DNA from: Platynereis dumerilii
Lineage: Eukaryota > Annelida > Polychaeta > Phyllodocida > Nereididae
DNA: 64,000 nucleotides
Assembly (NCBI GenBank): GCA_026936325.1
Contig: JAPTHN010000101.1
Span: 62,001 to 126,000 of the forward strand
Direction: 5' to 3'
A program made the position numbers and the translations under genes. Shown here one piece after another: positions 55,899 to 64,000 of the stretch. Each line of letters opens with the position of its first letter. The first letter of the stretch is position 1. Under the pieces are notes generated by a model that made no database searches, was not told the origin of the DNA, and was given only the letters and a program-made list of their open reading frames with translations.

Positions 55899-56657
55899 AT
55901 TGAGCGTATGTTTATATCACAATATGAATCTGTAATCACCTCATTATAGTCGCCTCTGAAACACTGTTTCAATTTGGCCCAATCTCCAAGTCTACGTCTA
56001 CTATTGCCAGTCTACTAAACACAACCTTTTCTGAACTTGTAACTGCAGTAATTAAGTAATGCATGTGTTTACCTTTTGAAATTTGAATGTACACAATTGT
56101 CATTTTATTTCGTTATTTTCCATTTTGGGAGATGCAGACACAGAGATATATGTCAATCCAAGTATTTATTTGTCTATCTATCTGTCTATCTCTCTCTTTC
56201 TATCTTCATAGGTGTGAGAGGCTGGGGGCTGCAGCATGAATTGTGGCCATGGAATTCATCTCAACCATCTGTACCTGAGTGCTATGATTATATATTTCTA
56301 ACATGTACATTCATAATAACTCCACAGTCGCCTCTAAGACTCCCAGGTGACTGAAACTTGCATAATCACTTGTGTAACCACGCCACAGTCGACCAACTGT
56401 CAATTGCTTAATCTCAGTCTCAATCTCAGTCGCCCATAGGTGTTCAGATGATGAAGCCTCCCCCTCTCCTCTTTGTTTCTCATTGTTACACATTGTGTTG
56501 CATTGGAACCAGGCTTTCTCAATGCAAAATTAATCCGTGTATGACTGTGTGAAACAAAAATAACAGCTTAAAAACTGCCATAAACAATTTTTGGTGACTA
56601 AAGTCATTCTGGAGATTACAGAGATTACAGTTTATAATCACCGAGGAAAAAAAGCTC
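55323..56657. mobile_element. Innermost TIR element, inserted in the LINE (TA target)
   Basis: Ends GAGCTTTTTTTCCTCGGTGA and complement; the match runs on through TTGTAATCTCT. TA lies at 55,321-55,322 and 56,658-56,659. Removing the element with one TA leaves the LINE sense PDDIPN-IEALIHANKEN in frame, which confirms the boundaries. The interior (1.3 kb) has a (TCTA)n run at 55,866-55,898, a poly-C run near 55,500 and no transposase. Confidence 0.85.
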
Positions 56658-57467
56658 TATTTGGGATATCGTCCGGCCCACAGCTCTTTTTCTTCTTCAA
56701 CCTTCTCCTTGTGTCTTCCGTTTCTTTGGATGGGATTGGTTTAGGCTGGCTCAGCTTCTTCATCTGTTCTCGTGTCTTGCTGTTTTCCTCTTCTATCATT
56801 TTCATCCACCTCTTTCCTTCCTCTTGTGCTTCTCTCGCCCTGTAGAGGTTTTCATAGGTGTCGGCTATGTGTTCTTTTGCCTTTTCAGGGTTCTTTATCT
56901 CTTCACCGTCCTCATTAACAGTTTCAAACTCGTCCCTCTTCTTCCCGAGAATTCTCTTCCTGATTTTCCAGATTATATTGGGGTCCTTACTTCTCGCTAT
57001 CATATTCAGAGTGTTCTTCATCCTTTCTGCTTCAAGTCTGTTCATGGCTTCTCTTAGGTCTTGCTGTGCTCTGTAGTATTCTGCAAGTTTTTCCTTTCTT
57101 CTCTTCTTTGGTTGCTTCATGGAGATCCCTCTTTTTGTTCTTCTTTATCCTTCTCAGTCCCTTTATTTCTGGGGTTTCCTTTTTCTCTCCTCCAGTAGTG
57201 ATGGTTCACTATTGCAGTTTTTAGTGCTCTTTTCATTCTTTCCGTCATTTCTTCATATGTAGTCACCTCGCTTCCCAGGAGGACTGCAGAGTTGTACCTG
57301 CCCCAGTCTACATCCTCGTTAATGGTACATTTGGTGACTTTCTTCTTCTGGTTCTGCAGTGCCATTGTTGTCTTAAATGTGATGGTGTTGTGGTCCGTTT
57401 CCCTTTTCTGGTTTCTTAGCCGTTTCGCACCATTTTCGTCAATTTCCACGTCCCAGATTATCTTCAT
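56638..57467 (-). pseudogene. N-terminal blocks of the second LINE (endonuclease end and linker)
   Basis: Two frame blocks. The upstream one (57,467-57,117) holds RETDHNTITF, the catalytic-His region of the endonuclease, and ends in a Lys/Glu-rich stretch. The next (57,120-56,638) holds KIRKRILGKKRDEFETVNED and LKKKKSCGPDDIPN, the motif that precedes the RT fingers in many LINEs. It is cut at the TIR element. Confidence 0.8.
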
Positions 57468-57829
57468 GCCACGATTGGTGGTCGTAACGTAGTCGATTAT
57501 GTAGGCTATATATTTTGCCTGTTTCTGGACGTCTGTAGGTTTTATATTTAACTAGTTTCCAGACATCTGTACGCTGTATTTTTAGCCTTTTTGGAGTTCA
57601 TAAGCCTTTTCAATAATTATAATTTTATATTTGAATATATTTGACTTGATCATTACAGCTATCAATTCAATTGAACCTAAAAAAATTAGAACCTTTTTTT
57701 TGGCTGTGGGTTCTTTATATATATATCATAAAGAACCTTTTGCGTTGTGAGTGTATTTAAATTTTCCTTTTCCTGTGAATATTACAAAATTCAAAACAGT
57801 AAGGGGAAAATTTTAAAAATTGAATTCAG

Positions 57830-58030
57830 ATGGAAGCTATCAAACTTAAGGGATAACACGACATTTAAAGAAATCAATAATTGGCGCCCCTTGTATCTTG
57901 GTCTGTGTTGGCCAATTGGACAAGTAAAATATCCCTGACATGAGGTAATTGTATGATATGTTAAGGACTTCAATCTCCCTCAATAAGAAGTGGGCTTAGA
58001 AGACGGTGCTTACCATATCTATCTATCTAC
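57830..58030 (+). mobile_element. SINE fragment, copy 3
   Basis: 'gtctgtgttggccaattgga', 'agtaaaatatccctgacatg' and 'gggcttagaagacggtgctt' followed by 'accatatctatctatct' match the body and tail of the SINEs at 5.3 and 62.4 kb at lower identity. The 5' part is missing. Confidence 0.65.
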
Positions 58031-58542
58031 ATTCACCACAAAAAAGAAACGCAATATGCTTGATTTTAGCTCATATTTTATCTAGCATTTGTGCATCGTA
58101 CGAACTACGTACGTAAATTCCATGCATGAAACTCACAAAAAAGAGTCTATCCGTAATGCGAATGATCATTTTCGTACGAATTCATAGAAATTTCATACAG
58201 GTACTTTTCAGTTATTTTGGCCATTTTAGTGCAATATATGTTTATCACAAATGGTTTAAGTTTAGACCTTAGTCACCTTACATTGGCCTATCTAAAAAGA
58301 ATCAGCAAAAAAAATCAATTTAAAGCCCCCAAAAAAACATGTATTAAATCCATATGACAATTTACGTAGGTTTTACGTACATAAATTTTTCATACGTATT
58401 TTACACTTGAAAGCAACCAATTTACGTACGAAATACCAAGAAAGAGCTTCGTACGTTTTACGTACGCTGCACAATAGGCCATGTATGGATGCCAAAGTAT
58501 CAACATTTTTGTTTAAAGCTGCCTTTGTTTTCTTTTAAACAG
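58031..58542. other. TACGTA-rich segment of lectin intron 3
   Basis: 'cacaaaaaagaaacgcaata' (58,037) resembles a TIR-element tip. Between about 58,095 and 58,470 there are about ten TACGTA, CGTACG or GTACGT hexamers ('cgtacgaactacgtacgtaa', 'ttacgtaggttttacgtaca', 'ttcgtacgttttacgtacgc'), far above expectation. No gene. Confidence 0.6.
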
Positions 58543-58600
58543 GGGTGGAATGACAAGGTGTGCTACAATAATGACAGCATTATTTGTGAATTCAAAAAGA
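58543..58600 (+). CDS. Lectin gene 2, exon 4: CTLD C-terminal strand
   Basis: 58 bp, phase 0 in, 1 out. Reads GWNDKVCYNNDSIICEFKK, with WND and the last two CTLD cysteines; acceptor ttttcttttaaacag, donor AAGA|GTTAGT. Same length and phases as the 9,216 exon of the paralogue, about half the residues identical. Confidence 0.88.
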
Positions 58601-58922
58601 GTTAGTATTTCATTGTTTCCTTTGACCTGAAATATTTATGATAAACTTAAAAATGATTTACTGTGATAAAAACTGTTTCCTTGACAGTTACTGGTCAAAT
58701 CAAGGCTGTGATGAAAACGGATAATTGAATACAATCCAGATCAGTGTTGTTCTTCGGTGACCGACCTTCATGAGGTTCATTGCTGTAAACCACACTGCTA
58801 TTAAGTTTTATCATATAACCTTATCACAAATCTTGTGTTAGGTGTGCCAGCAGGGCTGAGCAGGCCTAAACATTGTGATGCACCAGTATATAAATATTGA
58901 CTGGGCATGAGGGCACTAGACT

Positions 58923-59032
58923 AGTGCAAACTATTTGGCCAAAGGGAATGAGGTTGGCTACTACTGCCCGTGGGTGCAGCCCGAGGGCAATAGTAGCCAA
59001 CCGCACTCCCGAGGGGCCAAATAGTTTGCACT
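58923..59032. repeat. Two-part palindrome
   Basis: Outer arms AGTGCAAACTATTTGGCC (58,923-58,940) and complement (59,015-59,032) are exact over 18 bp. Inner arms GTTGGCTACTACTGCCC (58,953-58,969) and 58,985-59,001 have one mismatch. The centre is CCCGTGGGTGCAGCCCGAGG. It lies in intron 4 of the lectin gene. Confidence 0.93.
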
Positions 59033-59204
59033 GGTGCCAGAATAAAACCAGTCGATAATTAAAAACACTATAGCAAATATATAATAGATTCTGACTCTAC
59101 AGATTGATAGATAGATTCATAAATGGATTGATTGATAGATATATTATGGCAGGCTGCAAGACCTATGTATGCACTGTCTGAGTGTTCGTTCTTGTTTTTT
59201 ACAG

Positions 59205-59340
59205 CTTCACTGACTGCCGATCAGACTGCTTGCAACCACTGTAGCAAGATATCTCCAGCTTCCCCGAATGACACCGCAAAACTACTAGACAATGATGGGA
59301 GCAGTTGTATCGCAATATATCCTATAAACAGAAAATCAAG
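59205..59340 (+). CDS. Lectin gene 2, exon 5: start of the C-terminal module
   Basis: 136 bp, phase 1 to 2; acceptor tgttttttacag, donor AAG|GTCAGT. Reads SLTADQTACNHCSKISPASP, then DTAKLLDNDGSSCIAIYP. LLDNDGSSC is the discoidin/fucolectin-like opening turn. Two Cys (ACNHC) are shared with the paralogue. Confidence 0.85.
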
Positions 59341-59596
59341 GTCAGTTTTCATGGAAAACACAAGAGGTGTAAGATTGATCACTGCTCACATTATCTAAGC
59401 GAGCAAGGTGGTATTTCATTGTTAGTTCAAGTTATGGCTGTCTCAAAAATAATGAAAATGTAAGGATGTGTGTTACAGAAATGTTATGACAAATCACGGG
59501 GTCAACATCTGATTTCAAGGCATGCATGGTCGGAATGGCACAATTTTTGGCCCTGTGGCAAAATATATTCTACACTGAAAATACATTTACATATTA

Positions 59597-60833
59597 CAGT
59601 GAAACACTTTGATATAGGAAAAATCCTTTCAGGTTCATGTTGATTTTTGCATTCTGTGAGTCATGATACACCATGATTTGTCATGATCATTGCATCAGTA
59701 TAGGAAGCATATATGCTGTTGATGATTCATGATCGAGATTACATGCCATAGCTGTGAAATTGTGAATCTGTAAGATCCAAAGCTGTGTATGAAAGATATT
59801 GACATGGGATGATTGGTCATCATTTGGATGATTTGACATAACAAGTCTCTGGCAGTGATTGGTCTTCCTTCATGATGACAATTTCCTATTCATCTGCCAA
59901 AATGAAGGAGTATCCACCTGAGCTGAGATGGAGAGTCATTTATATGAAATATTTGCATGATAAAAGCGTACGAGAGATGTCTGGTACAACTACATGCAGA
60001 AACAGGTGGGCCTGGAAGAGTCAGGAAATTGAACAGTAAGTACATTTGGGGTCAACCATTACATATTGGGGGGGGGGGGTTGGAGGAGAAAGTACTGCAC
60101 TGTGATACATGTACCAGAGTCAGTTATTTATTTCAAGCAATCGCTATACAAAACTTGATTTCAAGATCGAACAACACATATAATAAGAGAAAGAAGGTAT
60201 GATTTTATTTACTGAGGATAGACAGGAAATTATTGTCATTTAGGCCAGACTTTTAAAATTTTTTTGCTTCTCAGAGCGACCAAACCAACCGATTTTCTGC
60301 CTATGGAAAAAAAATATAATCGTACCCACAATTTTTATCAAATTGACATGTATAAAAAACTGAGATTTCACCTTCTTTTTCGTCCTACTGACCTACCCTA
60401 GAAAAAGTGTCTTGAGAAGATTAGAGAAACTAAAGATCAATTATGTCTGGCCTTACAGAAAGCACCAAGCCAAGCCAAGGCCGATTCAACATTGCAGTAC
60501 CCAAGCTAATGATGGAAGTATATTTTTATATTATCCATAACCGCTCCTCCTCCCATGGCATCATCCTGTTGGCCTCCAGTTGCCTTGGACTGGCATTGGT
60601 GTGGTTATGCAGTTATGACAAATCATGCCTATGATGATTCATCATCCCATGTCAAAGTGTTTCACATATTTAGTCACATTTACAACTATATTACATGGTA
60701 GTGATCATGAATCATCAGCTGCATATATTTTTCCAATACTAATGTAATGATCATGACAAATCATGGTGTATCACAGAATGCAAAAAACAACATGAACCTG
60801 AAAGGATTTTTCCTATATCAAAGTGTTTCACTG
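59597..60833. mobile_element. TIR transposon remnant in lectin intron 5 (Tc1/mariner-like)
   Basis: Inverted repeats of about 130 bp with high identity (CAGTGAAACACTTTGATATA... both ends), TA on both sides (59,595-59,596 and 60,834-60,835). The interior keeps a transposase start at about 59,903: MKEYPPELRWRVIYMKYLHD then KSVREMS, a helix-turn-helix of the IS630/Tc1/mariner type. A TGGPGRVRKLN linker follows in another frame near 60,005. The catalytic domain is missing. The paralogue intron at 10,288-10,795 lacks it. Confidence 0.85.
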
Positions 60834-60949
60834 TAAGAAAAGCCACGAGCTTCCTGAACGCCCCTCATATACAGCATACATATCACATCAACTATAAAAA
60901 TAACGTGCAAGCACTTTAACAGCTGCTTGTAGATAGACTCAGATAGATA

Positions 60950-61085
60950 GTATCTATCTATATATTATCTACATGTATATCCTTCATTCCTTCCTTCATT
61001 CCTTCCTTCATTCCTTCCTTCCTTCATAACTTCCTTCATAACTTCCTTCATACCTTCCTTCCTTCATCCTCACCCCTTCCTTCAT
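60950..61085. repeat. CTTC/ATTC and TATC microsatellites
   Basis: 'agatagatagtatctatcta' at about 60,940-60,965, then repeats of CCTTCCTTCATT with CATAACTT variants up to 61,085. Intron 5 of the lectin gene. Confidence 0.9.
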
Positions 61086-61813
61086 TCTTTCTATTGAATC
61101 TGCAAATACTGGATCTGGCTGCTGCTGTTGCTGTTGCTATCACTGCAGCAAGACATTTGAAATTCGCGCCAAAAACGAACAATTTAGTTTCGTAAATAAA
61201 AAGTTTAATGTCACAGAAGTTTACCAAAAATTGATGGAAGCAAGATAAAATTATATTGAGACTGTATACTAAGTTTCAAAGTGATAGTTGAAATAGTGCG
61301 ACCTCCTGTATGGTCAGAGGCTCAACGAAAATTCCTCCTGTAATACAGGCTGCAAGCAGCTGTAAAAATTAGAATTAACATCTTTATCCGGAGAGTAAGT
61401 CAAAGTTTCAAATTGACATTGATGGACATCCTCACTTCTCAGTGTTAGTTTGTTGAGCTTACACAGACCACTACACTTTTTTGTGAAGTTGTAACAAAAA
61501 GATTAACCCTCCTCCGGCGTGACAAACATAATTATCAGTTTGAGATCTCTCAAAGTCATTCGATGAATTGTTGAGTGTGTAATTGTTGCCTGCTAGTTGT
61601 TTCAATTTCTTTCTTTGTAGAATAAACAATTATTTAAATAAAATGCAAGAAAAAGCTGTTAAAGGTGTTGAAAACTTCATAATTGTATAGTATTTGTTGG
61701 CAGGGTGAATGAAAATGAACCCTGCAATGGAGGATGTAGACGGAGGGCTCAATCAAAGTTAAGCTTGATCATGCCTGGCAGCCAATATGAAAATATATCA
61801 ACTTTTATTATAG
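61086..61813. other. 3' part of lectin intron 5
   Basis: Unassigned; begins with a short CTG-rich run ('ggctgctgctgttgctgttg'). The exon 6 acceptor is tcaacttttattatag. Confidence 0.5.
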
Positions 61814-62120
61814 CATCTACTGGTTCGGGACAAGGAACGGAGTACCAGATGCACCAGTCACAGTGGAAGTTTTCGCTTCTAGCTGCCATAGTCCCTATTT
61901 GACGGTGTTCTGTTTGGAATCATGTGGCACGATTAAGGAATGCACCTTCTTGTCAGAAGAGTTGGCTCAACCAAGATACAGATGCAGATTTACTTGTAGA
62001 TGTCAACCATTAGCATGTATTGGAGTTAATCTGCAGACATTCGGGAAAAGACTACCCAAGGCAGGCCAGTTTCTTGGAGCTAGGAAAAGACAAGATATTT
62101 GCGAAGCAAGGATTGTTTAA
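61814..62120 (+). CDS. Lectin gene 2, exon 6: end of the C-terminal module, with a 13-residue insert
   Basis: 307 bp from acceptor to TAA, phase 2 in. Reads IYWFGTRNGVPDAPVTVEVF, ASSCHSPYLTVFC, ECTFLSEE, RYRCRFTCRCQPLACIG and QDICEARIV. Beta-strand rich with many cysteines, as in secreted discoidin/fucolectin-like modules; this assignment is by pattern. Compared with the paralogue it has an in-frame 39-bp insertion at 62,051-62,089 (LPKAGQFLGARKR) flanked by GGAAAAGAC repeats. The exon is unspliced to the stop and no clear AATAAA follows nearby. Confidence 0.87.
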
Positions 62121-62407
62121 ATGTTTGAGAAAAAATATGGATTTTGTGACTTGATATTCAACCCTGAATGTGATGTGCAAGATGTTAATGAAGCAAACAT
62201 TATTTAAAGTGGATCGTGGCCTTGAGTATTTTTCAAAATATCAAATTCTACAATGCTTTATAAAATCGGCATTTTCTCAGCCCTGTACCACTGTCTGATG
62301 CTTCAAGTAAAGGAACAGGTTTGCTAGCCAGTGCAACACATTTCACACATTTATTTCGGGCCTCCATCCATAAATGTTGTATTGTTGTAGGTTTTACCCA
62401 CCCAGGA
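62121..62407. other. Putative 3' UTR of lectin gene 2
   Basis: Starts with 'atgtttgagaaaaaa', shared with the paralogue 3' UTR, so the duplication extends past the stop. No canonical AATAAA seen. Confidence 0.45.
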
Positions 62408-63192
62408 GCTGCACGTTGGTCAAGTGGTTAAGGTTCCCGCCTGCTCTGCTGAAGGTCTTTGCCTGCATGGGTGCGAACTAGGGCTCTATATCGTTGCCGA
62501 CATTCGATACGATACGTATCATCGATACACTTGATCGATACACGATTCGTACCGTCGGTCCGCAAATTCGGGGGCCGATCCGCATTTTAGAAATGCGCAT
62601 CCCGGCAAACCGAATTTTTGGCCCGGAAAGTCGACCTCGCATCAGAGCGGACGTCAAGATGACACAGTGCTTGAGTTCATTTCATGATTTTGTGGACATT
62701 TTCCGTCAAATCTCGGCAATAAAACGACTTTTTTTAGCTGGATATAGCGTTATTGAACCAAACCGAAAGTGCTGCTTTGAAAACCGGTACGGGAACCGAC
62801 CAGACTGTACCGGTACGGCCGGTATTTATCGAACGGGTGTAGACCCCTAGTGCGAACCCCAACCAGAGGTGGTGAGGCTCACAGTGGAAATTTTTTTCAT
62901 ATTTTAAGTGGACTTCATGAGCAAAATCCCAGTTGTCGTTTGGATGAGATGTTATATGTTATCAGTGTCTGTGCTGGGCAAGTAAAAGATCCCTCACATG
63001 GGGTAAATGTGTAACATGTTGAGGACACCCGCTCTCTCTCCCATCTCATCAATCAACCCTCGTGAGCGCCTAGCCAGAACTGACTGCTTTGGCCCAGGGG
63101 GGGGCTCAAGGCAGGCCAGTTTCTTGGAGCTAGTGAGCGCCCAGAACTGGGCTTAGCGGGCTGCACTTACCATATCTATCTATCTATCTATC
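62408..63192 (+). mobile_element. tRNA-derived SINE, copy 2, interrupted by a hAT-like element
   Basis: Head 'tggtcaagtggttaaggttc' (A-box like), then 'gggtgcgaac|cccaacc' (B-box like, GGTGCGAACCCC once the insert is ignored), body 'tatcagtgtctgtgctgggc', 'tctcatcaatcaaccctcgt', end 'gggctgcacttaccatatct' with a TATC tail. Contains an extra segment of about 80 bp at about 63,060-63,140, bounded by repeated GTGAGCGCC. Confidence 0.85.
62479..62849. mobile_element. hAT-like MITE inside the SINE B box
   Basis: Ends TAGGGCTCTA and (complement) TAGGGGTCTA; exact 8-bp duplication GTGCGAAC at 62,471-62,478 and 62,850-62,857. CGATACGATACG-type motifs near the left end. No transposase. The 118-codon frame across it is not a gene. 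Confidence 0.92.
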
Positions 63193-64000
63193 AGTCACTG
63201 GCAGGCAATCTTTATGAAGTGGTGAATATTTTCATGGCCTACATTAACGGCTGATATTTTGTCTTATTTTGCACTGGTTGTTTCCTGTGTGCCCAGGAAG
63301 CCATAAGATAACTGAAAAAGTTGTCACCAGATGGAGCTCAAGCCCAGTAATTCTCGTTGATTATAAAGTGATGAAAAAATAGCATGAGTGCTCAGAACTC
63401 TTGGCTCGAGTTCCGCCTAGTGAGAATTTTATTAATGATTCTTCTCTGACTTCCTTCATTGTATATCTTGAACATTGAATATATAATGGTGACTCTTTGA
63501 TGTTTTAAATTTTATATTTCGCTAAAAATTTATTTTCTTACGACCAATGAGGCCTTCTTGATATTGTGCCCCCTTCCCAAGTTCAAGTTATAATTACACT
63601 GTATTATGATATAAGTTACACAAAATGGATATATACAAAAAAATAAATAGTTAATTGAAATTGGAAGTAAAATATAGGTTCAGTCTTGTTATAACTCAGT
63701 CTGCATAAATTGAACGGTGATGCTGAATATTCAGTACCATACTGTCATACTGTCCCATACTCTCTAAGGAGTCTGCATGTATCAACTTTTATCTTTCACC
63801 AATTCCAAATGAACTGTCAAGTGAGTGCTCAGCTGATGATCTTCACTTCACAAATTTTCTGTTCCACGCCGTTCAAGGCAAAGGCTTGAGCAAGAATACA
63901 AGCACAGGTTTGACAATGACATTTAAATGCACATTTCTTGAGTCCTGACCCATCTGACATTAGAGTTTCGGATATGAAAGTGCATTCGAATGATGTCTGG
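63193..64000. other. Right flank, nothing recognised
   Basis: AT-rich sequence after the SINE tail. No exon, repeat array or RNA gene is recognised up to the window end. Confidence 0.5.

Larger units (their letters stand above)
53440..57525 (-). mobile_element. Second LINE (unassigned non-LTR clade), 5'-truncated, with an element inserted in it
   Basis: The minus strand reads endonuclease end (DYVTTTNRGMKIIWDVEIDE and TDHNTITF near 57,400), a linker, then RT and a C-terminal domain, ending near an (AGAT)n stretch at about 53,500. It starts abruptly within the endonuclease near 57,525. The reading sense passes through four frame blocks: 57,467-57,117, 57,120-56,638, 55,139-54,597 and 54,563-53,661. 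It is therefore a broken, older copy. The TIR element at 55,323-56,657 interrupts it. It differs clearly from the CR1/L2-group LINE at 11-14 kb. Confidence 0.85.
53146..57753. mobile_element. Outer TIR element of a nested stack (TA-flanked)
   Basis: The tips CACTCTCAATAAAAAG and (complement of the right end) CACTCACAACGCAAAAGG agree at most positions. TA lies outside both (53,144-53,145 and 57,754-57,755), and AAGGAACC/GGGTTC motifs recur in both ends. Its own sequence is about 53,146-53,440 and 57,525-57,753. Everything between is a later LINE insertion. TIR similarity is only moderate. Confidence 0.5.

Noticed and set aside
62494-62850. 118-codon plus-strand frame
   Set aside because: Lies wholly within the hAT-like MITE defined by its exact 8-bp duplication; no domain.

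Overview
This is a repeat-rich, AT-rich window from an animal nuclear genome. It has spliced genes with GT-AG introns, a metazoan C-type lectin, two non-LTR retrotransposons, tRNA-derived SINEs and many terminal-inverted-repeat (TIR) elements. The lectin architecture and repeat style suggest a marine invertebrate, perhaps an echinoderm. That is inference; nothing here fixes the species.

Host genes. The backbone is a plus-strand secreted lectin gene of six exons, 17,113 to 62,120. It encodes a signal peptide, a C-type lectin domain (CTLD) over exons 2-4, and a cysteine-rich discoidin/fucolectin-like C-terminal module over exons 5-6. All splice phases agree and the sum is 301 codons plus stop. 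Intron 1 is about 34.9 kb. A tandem paralogue lies upstream; only its last three exons (9,216-11,063) are in view, with internal exon lengths identical to the complete gene. Further upstream, 6,103-6,737 holds two exons of a broken gene of an unknown multi-copy family.

Main discovery candidate. Inside intron 1, an exact 21-bp inverted repeat at 22,637 and 31,321 bounds an 8.7-kb unit. It carries a large plus-strand gene (main exon 23,830-29,181, three reading-frame blocks, about 1,770 codons) with FEN/XPG-type nuclease motifs near its C-terminus. Copies of the terminal motif GGCCCAACTCTCCC are clustered at the right end. It looks like an autonomous DNA transposon carrying its own XPG-like nuclease, perhaps of the Academ superfamily.

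Layout. 1-3.65 kb: degenerate 140-bp repeats, then pyrimidine-rich DNA and a 13-bp minisatellite. 3.66-9.1 kb: dispersed repeats, foldback TIR elements, a SINE and the broken gene. 9.2-11.1 kb: paralogue. 11.26-14.29 kb: 5'-truncated LINE of the CR1/L2 group, minus strand. 14.77-15.69 kb: TIR element. 16.25-17.1 kb: minisatellite reaching the lectin start codon. 17.2-52.1 kb: intron 1, with old tandem repeats, the nuclease element, four hAT-like non-autonomous elements between 31.9 and 39.9 kb and a fifth at 42.8 kb, a 3.1-kb satellite of ~159-bp units (44.2-47.3 kb) and a 1.7-kb element with a 9-bp target duplication (49.6-51.3 kb). 53.1-57.8 kb: three nested elements in intron 3. 59.6-60.8 kb: a TIR element with transposase remnants in intron 5. 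62.4-63.2 kb: a SINE interrupted by a hAT-like element.

No rRNA, free-standing tRNA gene, CRISPR array, LTR element or virus-like element was recognised.
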